Assembly (NCBI RefSeq): GCF_001625085.1 | Contig: NZ_BDAW01000012.1 | Span: 173,000-236,999, forward strand | Length of the DNA stretch: 64,000 nt | Direction of reading: 5' to 3' | DNA from: Nocardia acidivorans NBRC 108247 | GTDB taxonomy: Bacteria > Actinomycetota > Actinomycetes > Mycobacteriales > Mycobacteriaceae | Part shown: positions 56,266 through 64,000 of the stretch, in pieces | Layout: each line of letters begins with the position of its first letter | Numbering within the stretch: position 1 is the stretch's first letter | Position numbers and translations under genes: made by a program | The notes under the pieces: generated by a model | What the model was told of the DNA's origin: nothing | Databases searched by the model: none | What the model saw: only the letters and a program-made list of their open reading frames with translations

Positions 56266-57144
56266 TCAGACCAGCGGCTTGCCCAGAGCCCGGCGACGGC
56301 GCATATCGCGCAGATAGTTCTCATACGGGTAGAGGCGATAGCGCTGCGGCAGGCGAGCCAGGATCAGCCCCAGCGCGCGCAGGAGAATCTCGAAGACCTG
56401 TTGGCGGCGCGGGCTCCACGGCAGGCCGAGTTCGTCCCGGAACCGTTGGGGGAGAAAGCCCGTGGTGAAGAATCGATGCGCCGGACCGAGCGCGATCCGG
56501 TACTTGCGTTCGTACGGGCCGAGATTCACCACCTGATCCAGCAGATACCGTTTGACCTCCGGATCCACCGATATCTCGTGCAGTTTGCCATTCCAGTACT
56601 GCGCGAAAGCGGCCCGGTCGACGGGCCAAAGGTCCTGTCCCATCTGCAACGTGGTGCCGAATCGCGCCGACTCCCGGTACAGATCGTCCTCGGTCGCCTC
56701 GTCGAGTTCGCCGAAGAACAGCACCTGACAGTCGCGCACACCCTGATAGATGCACGCCGCCACCCACAACTGCAATTCCGGATCGAAGGCGTTGTATCGA
56801 ATCTCGCTGTCCGGGGCGGACTTCACCGTGCGATGCGAGGTATTCGTGGCCGCCCGATAGGCCAGTCGATCCTCCTGCGTGCCGAGCATCGCCACCGCGA
56901 GATAGGTCAGCGTGGTGCGCCCGCGCTTGCGCGGATGCAGGTCGTACCGCCCGCTCTCGACCGTGCTCTCGTACACCCCGCGCCCCACCGGCGGATTACT
57001 CAACTGCATGACCACATTCGCCGCGCCACCCAGCAGTGCGCCGAGGCCCACCAGGTACCGCCGCCGCCGCGCGCTCGCCTCGAATGCGTCATCTCCTGCG
57101 TCCGCCCGCGACACCGCGGCGGATCGAATCGGTTGCGCCACCAT
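56266..57144 (-). CDS. Oxygenase, MpaB/DUF2236 family (second copy)
   Basis: A 292-residue protein parallel to the neighbouring copy: ANVVMQLSNPPVGRGVYEST, RTTLTYLAVAMLGTQEDR, YNAFDPELQLWVAACIYQG, RFFTTGFLPQRFRDELG. It has the same conserved spacing but clearly different sequence, so the duplication is old. The ATG at 57144 follows AGGAG by one base, unusually close; the adjoining GTG at 57141 gives better spacing. The gene ends convergent with the first copy. Confidence 0.83.
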   Translation of the reverse strand: MVAQPIRSAAVSRADAGDDAFEASARRRRYLVGLGALLGGAANVVMQLSNPPVGRGVYESTVESGRYDLHPRKRGRTTLTYLAVAMLGTQEDRLAYRAATNTSHRTVKSAPDSEIRYNAFDPELQLWVAACIYQGVRDCQVLFFGELDEATEDDLYRESARFGTTLQMGQDLWPVDRAAFAQYWNGKLHEISVDPEVKRYLLDQVVNLGPYERKYRIALGPAHRFFTTGFLPQRFRDELGLPWSPRRQQVFEILLRALGLILARLPQRYRLYPYENYLRDMRRRRALGKPLV

Positions 57145-57283
57145 ACTCCTCTGAGTTATTGAGATGGTTATCAATTCATCTTCTCACTCCCGGGATCATC
57201 GGACAACCCGGCGACGACATCCGAAGGGGTTGCACCGGTGCGGTGCCCCGCCGCTGTCGTACCGTGTCCGTATCGTCCAGAAC

Positions 57284-57592
57284 ATGACTGACATCGCCCC
57301 CTTGGCCGCATTCGCGCGGGCGAAATTCGGTGACCCCGGAGTGCACGCCATCGTCCGTAACGGCCGCACGGTGCACGCGGTCGGTCTCGGCCAATGGATC
57401 GGTTCCGAGGAAGTGCCCGAACTGCTGTGCCACACCGGCGTAGCGGGCTGGTCCCCGTCCGCCCCGCAACCAACCCGCGCCGGCGTCACCTGCGTCCGCT
57501 GCCTCCGCACCCTCTACGGCGACGGCGACGGCAACCCTTCCCAATTGACGCTGTTCGGCAGGGACTGGCTGTCCGAACAGCCCGAATCCTGA
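57284..57592 (+). CDS. Small protein with a possible zinc ribbon
   Basis: A 102-residue protein with LCHTG followed about 25 residues later by TCVRCLRTLYG, which could bind zinc through three Cys and one His. I do not recognise the family beyond similar small actinobacterial proteins. TATCGT (57271-57276) lies 7 nt before the ATG, suggesting a leaderless message. It stands alone between genes on other strands. Confidence 0.6.
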   Translation: MTDIAPLAAFARAKFGDPGVHAIVRNGRTVHAVGLGQWIGSEEVPELLCHTGVAGWSPSAPQPTRAGVTCVRCLRTLYGDGDGNPSQLTLFGRDWLSEQPES

Positions 57593-57620
57593 GCGCACCC
57601 GCGGTTGGCGAATCCTCGGT

Positions 57621-57651
57621 GTGAATGCTTCCCACTGCCGGGAACATTCGC
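57621..57651 (+). terminator. Hairpin after the small zinc-ribbon-like gene
   Basis: GTGAATG-C-TTCCC pairs with GGGAACATTCGC over a 6-nt loop, a 12-bp stem with one bulged C, starting 29 nt beyond the stop. No T-tract follows. Confidence 0.5.
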
Positions 57652-57735
57652 CGAGCGGGCGAGCACACGCGGGAAATAGTCTCCCTCTGTCCGAAGCGCA
57701 GACACGCGCTCGAATGACCGAAGTGGACTCTTCTG

Positions 57736-58587
57736 ATGGTGAACCGGCCTTCTCCCGTGCTTCTTTCCGTTGTTATTCCGGCTTTGAACGAGGCCGATGT
57801 CATCGAGCGCACACTGAAAACGCTGCTGGCCCAGGAGGGAGTGGACGAGATCATCGTTGTCGACAATGGCAGCGATGACGGCACCGCTCGCGTCGTCGGT
57901 GAGCTCGCGGCCGTGCATTCGAAGGTCGAGTTGCTGTTCGAGCCGGTGCGAGGGATCGCGGCCGCTCGCAATGCCGGATTCGACAAGGCGCGTGGGGAAT
58001 TCATTGCCCGCACCGATGCGGACACCCTGGTCGCGGACGACTGGAGCGCGATCATTCGTGAGTTTCTCACCGCGCATCCTGAGACCGCCGCGGTGACCGG
58101 CCTCTGCACCTACCACGACTCGCCGATCGGATTCTTTCTGAAGTTCGGTCAATGGCTGCTTATTCGGCGAGGCAAACTCGGTGGCCGCGTAGGGAATATG
58201 TACGGGCCGAATATGGCCATTCGGCGTGATGCCTGGTTGCGGATTCGGGACGACACCCAGGTGCGCGCCGATGTGGCCGAAGACCTGGATATGGCTATCT
58301 GCCTGTCCAAGCGTGGCTTGCGGATCGACCAACTGACGAATATGCGCGCCCGCACCTCCGCGCGCAGGCGTCGCACAAACCCGCGGCGGCACTGGCAATT
58401 TCAGATGATCGGGCTGCGCACCCTGCGCGATCACGGCATCGAACCCCGATGGGTGGACCGGTTGGTCGTCCTCGGCGCGTGGGCATCCCATACCGTGCAG
58501 TGGCCGATCTACCGATTCTGGGATTTCCATCACCACCGCTTCTCGATCCACCCCGGGGCCGAACGCGTGTCCGCCATCGGCGAATAG
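57736..58587 (+). CDS. Family 2 glycosyltransferase
   Basis: A 283-residue GT-A fold protein: LLSVVIPALNEADVIERTL, then VDNGSDDGT, a sugar-nucleotide binding pattern, and TDADTLVADDW holding the DxD metal motif. GPNMAIRRDAWLRI and EDLDMAICLSKRG with the likely catalytic acidic pair come later. There is a single hydrophobic stretch near the C-terminus at most. It would transfer a sugar to an unknown lipid or polymer. The start at 57736 has no clear ribosome site. Confidence 0.85.
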   Translation: MVNRPSPVLLSVVIPALNEADVIERTLKTLLAQEGVDEIIVVDNGSDDGTARVVGELAAVHSKVELLFEPVRGIAAARNAGFDKARGEFIARTDADTLVADDWSAIIREFLTAHPETAAVTGLCTYHDSPIGFFLKFGQWLLIRRGKLGGRVGNMYGPNMAIRRDAWLRIRDDTQVRADVAEDLDMAICLSKRGLRIDQLTNMRARTSARRRRTNPRRHWQFQMIGLRTLRDHGIEPRWVDRLVVLGAWASHTVQWPIYRFWDFHHHRFSIHPGAERVSAIGE

Positions 58588-58616
58588 CCTGTGCCGCGGC
58601 GGGCCTCGGCGGAAGG

Positions 58617-59228
58617 CTAATCCGCCGAGGTCGATGCGGTTTCTCGGACGAACTCGTAGCCGTACAGCACCAGGTCGTCGCCGATCTTCCGGGTATTGAT
58701 CAGGTGGAGCGGCTTGCTGTCGCCGATCTCGTCGAACAGGCGCAGGCCGGTGCCGAGGACAGCGGGGAAGACCACCAGTCGGAGCTCATCGGCGAGGTCT
58801 TGGTCGATCAGGGTGCGCACGAGGTGATAGCTGCCGTAGACCAGGATTTCGCCGTCCACTCGGCGCTTGAGCTCCGAGATCTCTTTGGCCGCATCGCCAT
58901 TGAGGACGACGGTGTTGTTCCAGCGGGGATCTTCGAGTGTCGAGGACACGACGTGTTTGGGGAGGGTGTTCATGGCGTGCGCCCACCCGCTGCTTACGCG
59001 GATCTCCATGGCCGGTGTCCGGGCCTCGAACCACTCGTAGGTTCGCCTGCCCAGCAGTAGCGCCTCGGCGCCCTGGACCTCCGCGGTCTCGTTGGCGGTC
59101 CAGGCTTCGAGGTCCTTGCGGCCGGCGAATTGGTGGAACCAGCCGCCCAGCTCGAAACCCTCCTGCCCGTCCGGGTCCTGGACCACTCCGTCGAGCGTGA
59201 CATTCGTGCTGATGACGATCTTTCCCAT
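58617..59228 (-). CDS. Dihydrofolate-reductase-like protein (RibD C-terminal fold)
   Basis: A 203-residue protein: MGKIVISTNVTLDGVVQDPD, ALLLGRRTYEWFEARTP, then ILVYGSYHLVRTLIDQDLAD and LRLVVFPAVLGTGLRLF. This is the RibD C-terminal/DHFR-like fold, probably NADPH-binding. It is divergent from an ECF sigma gene, an arrangement often seen in actinobacteria. The ATG at 59228 is chosen on homology; a longer frame exists upstream. Substrate unknown. Confidence 0.85.
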   Translation of the reverse strand: MGKIVISTNVTLDGVVQDPDGQEGFELGGWFHQFAGRKDLEAWTANETAEVQGAEALLLGRRTYEWFEARTPAMEIRVSSGWAHAMNTLPKHVVSSTLEDPRWNNTVVLNGDAAKEISELKRRVDGEILVYGSYHLVRTLIDQDLADELRLVVFPAVLGTGLRLFDEIGDSKPLHLINTRKIGDDLVLYGYEFVRETASTSAD

Positions 59229-59372
59229 TTCCGCTCTCCCATGTTCTCGGTATGACATCGAGGTAGACGCGGCGCATTCGGGAAAGGGGGCGCTCGGCGA
59301 CCGCCCCGTTCGCCCCGCGCCCGGCGTCCATACAGGATGGAATTGCGGGCGACGCGAACAGAGGTGGCGCGA

Positions 59373-60368
59373 GTGGAGTTGGGCAGAACCGACCTGATAT
59401 CGAGGGCGAGGGGCGGCGACGGTGAAGCGTTCCGGGCATTGACCGAACCCCACCGCCGCGAATTGCAGGTGCACTGCTATCGGATGCTGGGGTCGTTCCA
59501 GGACGCCGAAGACGCCCTACAGGACACCATGATCTCGGCGTGGAAGGGGCTGGCCGGATTCGACGGCCGCGCCTCGATACGCACCTGGCTCTATCGCATC
59601 GCCACCAACCGCTGCCTGGACGCGCTGCGGTCCGCGAGCAGACGCCCGGCCAAACAGTGGGACACCCCCGGCTTCGAACCGCCCGAACCCACCCGACTCG
59701 GTGAAATCGTCTGGCTGGAGCCCTATCCCGACAACCTCCTCGATGGCGCGATCTCCGTCCCCCTCGGCCCCGAAGCCCGCTACGAGCAAACCGAATCCAT
59801 CTCCCTGGCCTTCGTCACCGCCCTGCAACTCCTGCCCGCGCGCCAGCTCGCCGTTCTCATCCTGCGCGATGTCCTGGGCTTCCACGCCGACGAAGTGGCC
59901 GAAATGCTCGACACCACGGTCGAATCGGTGAAAAGCGCCCTCAAACGAGCCCGCGCGGGCCTGCGACAGCGCCGCACCACCGACCGCGAACCGACCCCCA
60001 CGGCCGACTCATCCGCCGAAGACGCGATAGTCGCGAAATTCGTCAACGCCTACGCATCCGCCGATATCGAGGCTCTCGTCGCCCTCCTGACCGACGACGT
60101 ATTCATGTCCATGCCACCCCTGCCACTGGAATACGAGGGCCGAAACCCCGTGGGCCAGTTCCTCACCCACATCCTCGGCTTCGACCTCGTCCCCACTCGG
60201 GCCAACAACCAACCCGCCTTCGGCGCCTACCTCCCCACCCCCACCGGCCGCCGAGCGATCGGCCTCTTCGTCCTCACCCTCGCAGGCACCCGAATCAGCG
60301 CCCTCACCTTCTTCGAGGACACCGTGCTTCCGTGGTTCGGCCTTCCGCGATCACTCGCGAACCGCTGA
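59373..60368 (+). CDS. ECF sigma factor with a C-terminal SnoaL-like domain
   Basis: A 331-residue sigma factor. Region 2: EAFRALTEPHRRELQVHCYR, SFQDAEDALQDTMISAW. Region 4: LPARQLAVLILRDVLGFHAD, VESVKSALKRARAGL. After about residue 195 a SnoaL/NTF2-like domain follows (DAIVAKFVNAYASADIEALV, LLTDDVFMSMPPLP). Sigma factors of this build are regulated by the attached domain and have no separate anti-sigma gene. GTG 59373 has AGAGG 8 nt upstream; ATG 59337 is also possible. Confidence 0.85.
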   Translation: MELGRTDLISRARGGDGEAFRALTEPHRRELQVHCYRMLGSFQDAEDALQDTMISAWKGLAGFDGRASIRTWLYRIATNRCLDALRSASRRPAKQWDTPGFEPPEPTRLGEIVWLEPYPDNLLDGAISVPLGPEARYEQTESISLAFVTALQLLPARQLAVLILRDVLGFHADEVAEMLDTTVESVKSALKRARAGLRQRRTTDREPTPTADSSAEDAIVAKFVNAYASADIEALVALLTDDVFMSMPPLPLEYEGRNPVGQFLTHILGFDLVPTRANNQPAFGAYLPTPTGRRAIGLFVLTLAGTRISALTFFEDTVLPWFGLPRSLANR

Positions 60369-60517
60369 GGGCGAATTCGACGAATCCTCCCGGACGATGT
60401 GGTGGTGATGCCAATTTCACAGTGTTGCTGCCCCTCCCTGCGCGCGATGTGCGGAATGATGCCCTTCGATATCGGAAGGAAGTGCCGGCGGTGGCCGGGC
60501 GTGGCGGAAGGCGGGGT

Positions 60518-60820
60518 ATGACCGGGCGAAGAGAGATCGAGGAGATCGTCGGGCAGCTCACCGATCTCTATGACGTGCAGCTGGTTTCGCAGATTCGCGA
60601 GAGCGCGGGCGCGGAGGCGGCAGAGCTGGTTGCCGCGAATCTGGCGGGGATCGCGCGACAGGTCGCGGTGCGGCTGGTGGGGGATGATCCGACCGCCGCC
60701 TCCGATGCCGCCGAGGTGGTGCGGGCGGTGATGCCGACCGAACTCGGCGAGGAGTTCGCGGGCAGTGCGCTGGGTAGGGCGGTTCATGCCGCCGAGACCG
60801 GTGCCGTCGCGGCACGGTAG
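60518..60820 (+). CDS. Small helical hypothetical protein
   Basis: A 100-residue, mostly helical acidic protein (REIEEIVGQLTDLYDVQLVS, AAELVAANLAGIARQVAVRL). GGAAGGCGGGG precedes the ATG at 60518, and the third-position GC pattern is that of a true gene. No family recognised. It follows the ECF sigma gene by about 150 nt on the same strand. Confidence 0.55.
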   Translation: MTGRREIEEIVGQLTDLYDVQLVSQIRESAGAEAAELVAANLAGIARQVAVRLVGDDPTAASDAAEVVRAVMPTELGEEFAGSALGRAVHAAETGAVAAR

Positions 60821-60895
60821 TTCGACCGTAGCGGTGCCCGCCGCTCAACGACACAAGCAAACCGTTTGGTATTCAACGGCTCCTACACTCCGCCG

Positions 60896-61078
60896 GTGAT
60901 CGAAGGCACCGTCCCCACTCGCACCGCGCGTGTGCTGCGGCGGACCGCCCTCACCTCGGGGGTGTCACGGGCCCAGCTGTCCGGCGGAATCGCCGTGGAT
61001 TCGGCCTTGTTCGGGGACGATCGATTACCGGTGCCCATCGAACCGGGGAGTTTCCGGCTGCTCTCGAGTCAGAACTGA
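60896..61078 (+). CDS. Possible 60-residue leaderless gene
   Basis: A frame with strong third-position GC bias, starting GTG 60896. TACACT (60884-60889) lies exactly six bases before it, the same -10-to-start spacing as other leaderless starts in this window. The peptide (VIEGTVPTRTARVLRR onward) resembles nothing I know. Its last 54 nt overlap the convergent hydrolase gene, which counts against it; it may be a remnant. Confidence 0.35.
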   Translation: MIEGTVPTRTARVLRRTALTSGVSRAQLSGGIAVDSALFGDDRLPVPIEPGSFRLLSSQN

Positions 61079-61930
61079 GCGGAACAGCCGCGCGGCCGCG
61101 TCGGCGGCGGCGTCGATGAGTCGCGGATCGTCATAGAAGTCGATCTGCCCCACCGATTCCAGCCACAGCTCGGACTTGGGACTCGGCACCGTCGCGTAGA
61201 ACTTGCGGGCGAAGGCCGGGGCCAGCGCATGCTCCGAATGCACCATCACATACGGCACCGCGAGCCGGGCCGCGGCCTCGATGGTGTCGAATTCGCTTGT
61301 GTAGGCGAAGGATTGGACGGCGAACCCGTTGGTGTAGTTGGGCACCGCGCCTCGGCTGGTGCCGTAGTACTCGTATGCCTCGCGCAGCGGCATCCCCACA
61401 TCGCCCCCGTCGGGCGCGACCGCGGGAATCATCTCCGCGACACCGGTGTCGCGCCACACCTGCTCGGCCGCGCGCCCGCGCGCGATGGCCTCGGGACTCG
61501 GCGGGGCATCGGCGGTGTCGGAGTAGTAGCCCGCGACCCCGGCGAACGCGCGGATCCGCGGATCGTCCGCGACCGCCCGCGCCATATATCCCGCGCCCGC
61601 GCACACGCCGACCGCGGCCACCGGCAGTTCCCGGGTCCGCTCATCGGTGAGCAGCGCGGTCACGGCCCGCCGGATGTCCTGGGCCTTGCCGAACGGGTTC
61701 TCGAATTGCCGCGGCTGACCCTGGCTTTCACCGAAGGTCCGGTGATCGAAGGCGAGAGCGGCGAATCCGCGTTCGGCCATTGCCCGCGCATACGCTCCGG
61801 CCGCCTGCTCTTTAACCGAGGTCAGCGGTCCGCTGGTCACGACGGCGGCGAGCGGTTCCCCCTCGGGCAGGTGCAGCACACCAACCAGCTCATCGCCGTC
61901 GTTGGTGAAGGTGAATCGTTCGGTTCTCAT
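61025..61930 (-). CDS. Alpha/beta hydrolase with a cysteine nucleophile
   Basis: A 301-residue protein of the dienelactone-hydrolase-like group. The nucleophile elbow is VGVCAGAGYM, with Cys110 in place of serine. FDHRTFGESQG and EHALAPAFARKFY (acid/His region) are also seen. The family acts on esters or lactones; the substrate is unknown. The N-terminus (MRTERFTFTNDGDELVGVLH) is typical, supporting the ATG at 61930. It is divergent from the AraC regulator, which may control it. Confidence 0.82.
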   Translation of the reverse strand: MRTERFTFTNDGDELVGVLHLPEGEPLAAVVTSGPLTSVKEQAAGAYARAMAERGFAALAFDHRTFGESQGQPRQFENPFGKAQDIRRAVTALLTDERTRELPVAAVGVCAGAGYMARAVADDPRIRAFAGVAGYYSDTADAPPSPEAIARGRAAEQVWRDTGVAEMIPAVAPDGGDVGMPLREAYEYYGTSRGAVPNYTNGFAVQSFAYTSEFDTIEAAARLAVPYVMVHSEHALAPAFARKFYATVPSPKSELWLESVGQIDFYDDPRLIDAAADAAARLFRSVLTREQPETPRFDGHR

Positions 61931-62091
61931 CTGTGCGGCCCCTCGAATCGTATTGACGGCGAGAGCCTATTGCCTGTGGCGGACAATCGTTGCGGTCATC
62001 GCACGCCGGCGGGGGGACCGAGCGCGCCAACCGCGCCGATCCCGGGTCACACCGCCGATCCGGCAACCGCCGGGTTTGCTAGCCTGCGCGA

Positions 62092-62904
62092 GTGGGATCG
62101 GTGGGTGAGCATGCTCGGCTCTGGACCGCCGATGCCAGCTCCCAGGTGGATCTGCTCTCCGCGCGCTTCGAAACCTTCCAATTCGACAAGCACAGTCATG
62201 ATCAGCTGTCGGTGGGCGTCATCGAGCAGGGCGCGGAGGGCCTGCATATGGCGGGCGGCACCGTGGTGATCCCGGCCGGACAGCTGGTGATCATCAATCC
62301 CGGGCAGGTGCACACCGGATTCGCGGCCGTCGAATCCGGTTGGCGCTACCGGATGTTCTACTTCGACACCGACCTGGTCGAGGAGCTGGCCGCTGCGCGG
62401 TTGGGCACCGGCGCGGTCTGGTTCCCCGAAACCGCCGTACGCGATGACGAACTTTTCGCGCGGATGCGATTCGCGCATCGGGCACAGGAGCGGGCCGGTG
62501 ATCCGCTGACCGCGGAGTCCCTGTTGCTCGCGGGCCTGAGCGCGGTACTGGGGCGGCATGCGCGCGGAGGACATCAGCTCGCGGGTCAGGGGCGGCCGCG
62601 TCAGGGCATCGAGCAGGCGCGTCAACTGCTGCACGATCGATGGAACGAAGCGGTCACGGTCGCCGAACTCACCGCGGTATCCGGAATTCCCCGGGCGACG
62701 CTGATCAGCGCGTTCCGGCGCGCGTACGGTTTGCCGCCGCACGCCTATCTGCTTCGCTTGCGCGCCAACCACGCTCGGCGCTTGCTACTGGCCGGTGGCT
62801 TGCCCGCCGACGTCGCGGTCGCGGTGGGATTCGCCGATCAGGCGCATCTGACCCGGATCTGCAAGCGCTACTTCGGTGTGACACCCGGCGCGATCCGGCG
62901 CTGA
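62092..62904 (+). CDS. AraC-family regulator
   Basis: A 270-residue protein. The N-terminal part (about 1-165) is a cupin-type effector domain (FQFDKHSHDQLSVGVIEQG, LVIINPGQVHTG). The C-terminal part holds two helix-turn-helix units (WNEAVTVAELTAVSGIPRAT, then GLPADVAVAVGFADQAHLTR) ending FGVTPGAIRR. TAGCCT (62080-62085) is six bases before the GTG start, suggesting a leaderless message. It lies between the divergent hydrolase and the downstream permease, both possible targets. Confidence 0.9.
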   Translation: MGSVGEHARLWTADASSQVDLLSARFETFQFDKHSHDQLSVGVIEQGAEGLHMAGGTVVIPAGQLVIINPGQVHTGFAAVESGWRYRMFYFDTDLVEELAAARLGTGAVWFPETAVRDDELFARMRFAHRAQERAGDPLTAESLLLAGLSAVLGRHARGGHQLAGQGRPRQGIEQARQLLHDRWNEAVTVAELTAVSGIPRATLISAFRRAYGLPPHAYLLRLRANHARRLLLAGGLPADVAVAVGFADQAHLTRICKRYFGVTPGAIRR

Positions 62905-63003
62905 TCCGCACCGCCGCGATTTTTGTTCAATACCGCCGGCCACGCCGGGGACCAGGCTGTGTCGCAGCTGTCGAGCGGCAGCGAAAAGCCATGGGAGGCA
63001 ATA

Positions 63004-64000
63004 ATGTGGGCGTTGGCGGTATCCCCGCTCATCGTGGTGCTGGCACTGATCACCGGACTGCGCCGACCGGCGCACTGGGCGGCGGTGACCGGCATTGTCC
63101 TTGCGGCACTGCTGATCTGGTGGCGACCCGAATTCACCCTTCCCGGTGACGCACGGGGTCCGGCAGCCGGGGGAGCGGGCCTGCTGGTGCTCAACGCGGT
63201 CGCGGTCATGCTGCCCGGCGTCTACCTCAGCCAGGTCCTGACCCGGCACGGCGTACACCGATCACTGGGGGAGTGGGTGCGCGCCCTGCCGCGGTCCGGA
63301 CCGGCCAAGATCGCACTGGTGGTGGCCGGAATCGCGCCGACGGTGGAGGCGCTCACCGGGTTCGGGGTCTCCCTGCTGGTCACCGTGCCCGTCCTGCTGG
63401 CCCTCGCCCCACCCGCGACCGCACGGCGCCAAGCCATGCTCGGAATGAACATCATCCCCTGGGGCACGCTGGGCCTGGCCACGGTCATCGGTGCGGCGCT
63501 CGCCGATGTCCCGACCACCACCCTGGGCACCGCCACCGCCGTCACCAGCGCCATGATCTTCCCCCTCGTGACGGTCTGGGCGGTGCTCCTGTCCCACCCC
63601 GAAAGGCGCGCCCGCGCAGCCCTTCTCGCCGCCGGAGCGGGAGGTTCGCTCGCCCTGGGTCTGCTGGTCGTCAACCGACTGGGCATCGTCCCACCCGCAG
63701 GTGTGCTGGCCGGATTGTTCAGCACCACGGTCGCCCTCGCGCCGGCAGCGATGCGGCGGCAGCGCGGGGTTGGAGTGCACGCGGGTACCGGACGGCCCGA
63801 AGGCGGGAGCGGGCACGAATACGGGGGTGCACACGAAGGCGCTCCCGTGCATGACCAGAGCGCCGTGCATGACCAGAGCGCGATGTGCGCCCAGGGTGCC
63901 GTGCGCGATCAGGGTGCGGTGTGCGGCCAGGGTGCGGTGTGCGGCCAGGGTGCGGTGTGCGGCCAGGGTGCCGTGCGTGACCAGGGTGCGGTGTGCGGCC
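63004..64000 (+). CDS. L-lactate-permease-like transporter (incomplete at window edge)
   Basis: At least 332 residues, still open at the window end. Multiple membrane helices; the block PTVEALTGFGVSLLVTVPVL is the LctP family signature. Helices also include LIVVLALITGLRR, VLNAVAVMLPGVYLSQVL, and IIPWGTLGLATVIGAALA. The full family has about 500-550 residues. After residue 260 a hydrophilic loop begins, built of hexapeptide repeats with unusually many Cys. GGGAGG precedes the ATG. It follows the AraC gene by 99 nt. Confidence 0.8.
   Translation, partial: MWALAVSPLIVVLALITGLRRPAHWAAVTGIVLAALLIWWRPEFTLPGDARGPAAGGAGLLVLNAVAVMLPGVYLSQVLTRHGVHRSLGEWVRALPRSGPAKIALVVAGIAPTVEALTGFGVSLLVTVPVLLALAPPATARRQAMLGMNIIPWGTLGLATVIGAALADVPTTTLGTATAVTSAMIFPLVTVWAVLLSHPERRARAALLAAGAGGSLALGLLVVNRLGIVPPAGVLAGLFSTTVALAPAAMRRQRGVGVHAGTGRPEGGSGHEYGGAHEGAPVHDQSAVHDQSAMCAQGAVRDQGAVCGQGAVCGQGAVCGQGAVRDQGAVCG
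63847..64000 (+). repeat. 18-bp coding tandem repeat
   Basis: Eight full units and one partial unit of an 18-bp repeat, for example GTGTGCGGCCAGGGTGCG at 63919-63936 and again, identical, at 63937-63954. All units are in frame and encode hexapeptides of type V-x-x-Q-G/S-A (VHDQSA, VRDQGA, VCGQGA). The repeat continues past the window edge. Confidence 0.9.

Noticed and set aside
63847..64000. CRISPR-like array
   Set aside because: Units are contiguous 18-mers in one reading frame with no spacers and no cas genes nearby.

Overview
The window is very GC-rich, strongly codon-biased actinobacterial DNA. Several things point to the Mycobacteriales and most likely to Nocardia or a close relative: a complete mce lipid-importer operon, a SigK/RskA module beside a fasciclin lipoprotein, an Lsr2 nucleoid protein, a giant NRPS with an MbtH partner, a DUF4254 protein, and several start codons placed 6-7 nt after a -10 box (leaderless style). 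The genus is inferred, not proven.

Layout. 1-3954: fasciclin lipoprotein, then a tightly coupled run of leader peptide, sigK, rskA and a membrane molybdopterin oxidoreductase. 4113-27496: one 23 kb gene for a seven-module NRPS (C-A-PCP x7 plus thioesterase) overlapping an MbtH gene. The first adenylation domain reads clearly as Thr; five later ones share an almost identical hydrophobic pocket. 27548-31611, minus strand: ECF sigma factor, Lsr2, a decayed acyl-CoA-oxidase-like gene fused to a P450 stub, and an intact P450 lacking the ExxR motif. 31612-32123: no recognisable gene. 32124-33835: ArsR/SRPBCC pair divergent from a YCII-like gene across a perfect palindrome, then an ABM monooxygenase. 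33854-37612: a STAND NTPase-WD40-serine protease gene broken by two compensating frameshifts. 37721-43352: a WhiJ-type regulator/methyltransferase/DUF397 operon beside a methyltransferase remnant, a divergent XRE regulator, a TGACAT-type repeat cluster, and a resolvase-like/DUF4254 pair. 43372-53117, minus strand: an 11-gene mce operon (two small membrane proteins, yrbEA/B, mceA-F, one Mce-associated protein). 53347-57144: acyl-CoA ligase and two convergent DUF2236 (MpaB-like) oxygenases. 57284-64000: small Cys protein, GT2 glycosyltransferase, RibD-type reductase divergent from an ECF sigma factor with a SnoaL-like tail, small proteins, an alpha/beta hydrolase with a Cys nucleophile, an AraC regulator and a lactate-permease-like protein running off the window with an 18-bp coding minisatellite.

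How parts fit. NRPS and MbtH are one transcription unit, almost certainly making a seven-residue peptide with an acylated or arylated N-terminus. The P450 genes and the sigma/Lsr2 pair behind it are plausible but unproven tailoring and control genes. The mce operon and the neighbouring acyl-CoA ligase suggest lipid uptake and activation. The most system-like novelties are the heptamodular NRPS, the coupled leader peptide of sigK, the STAND-protease gene, and the repeat-controlled divergent regulators around 40.2 and 41.8 kb.
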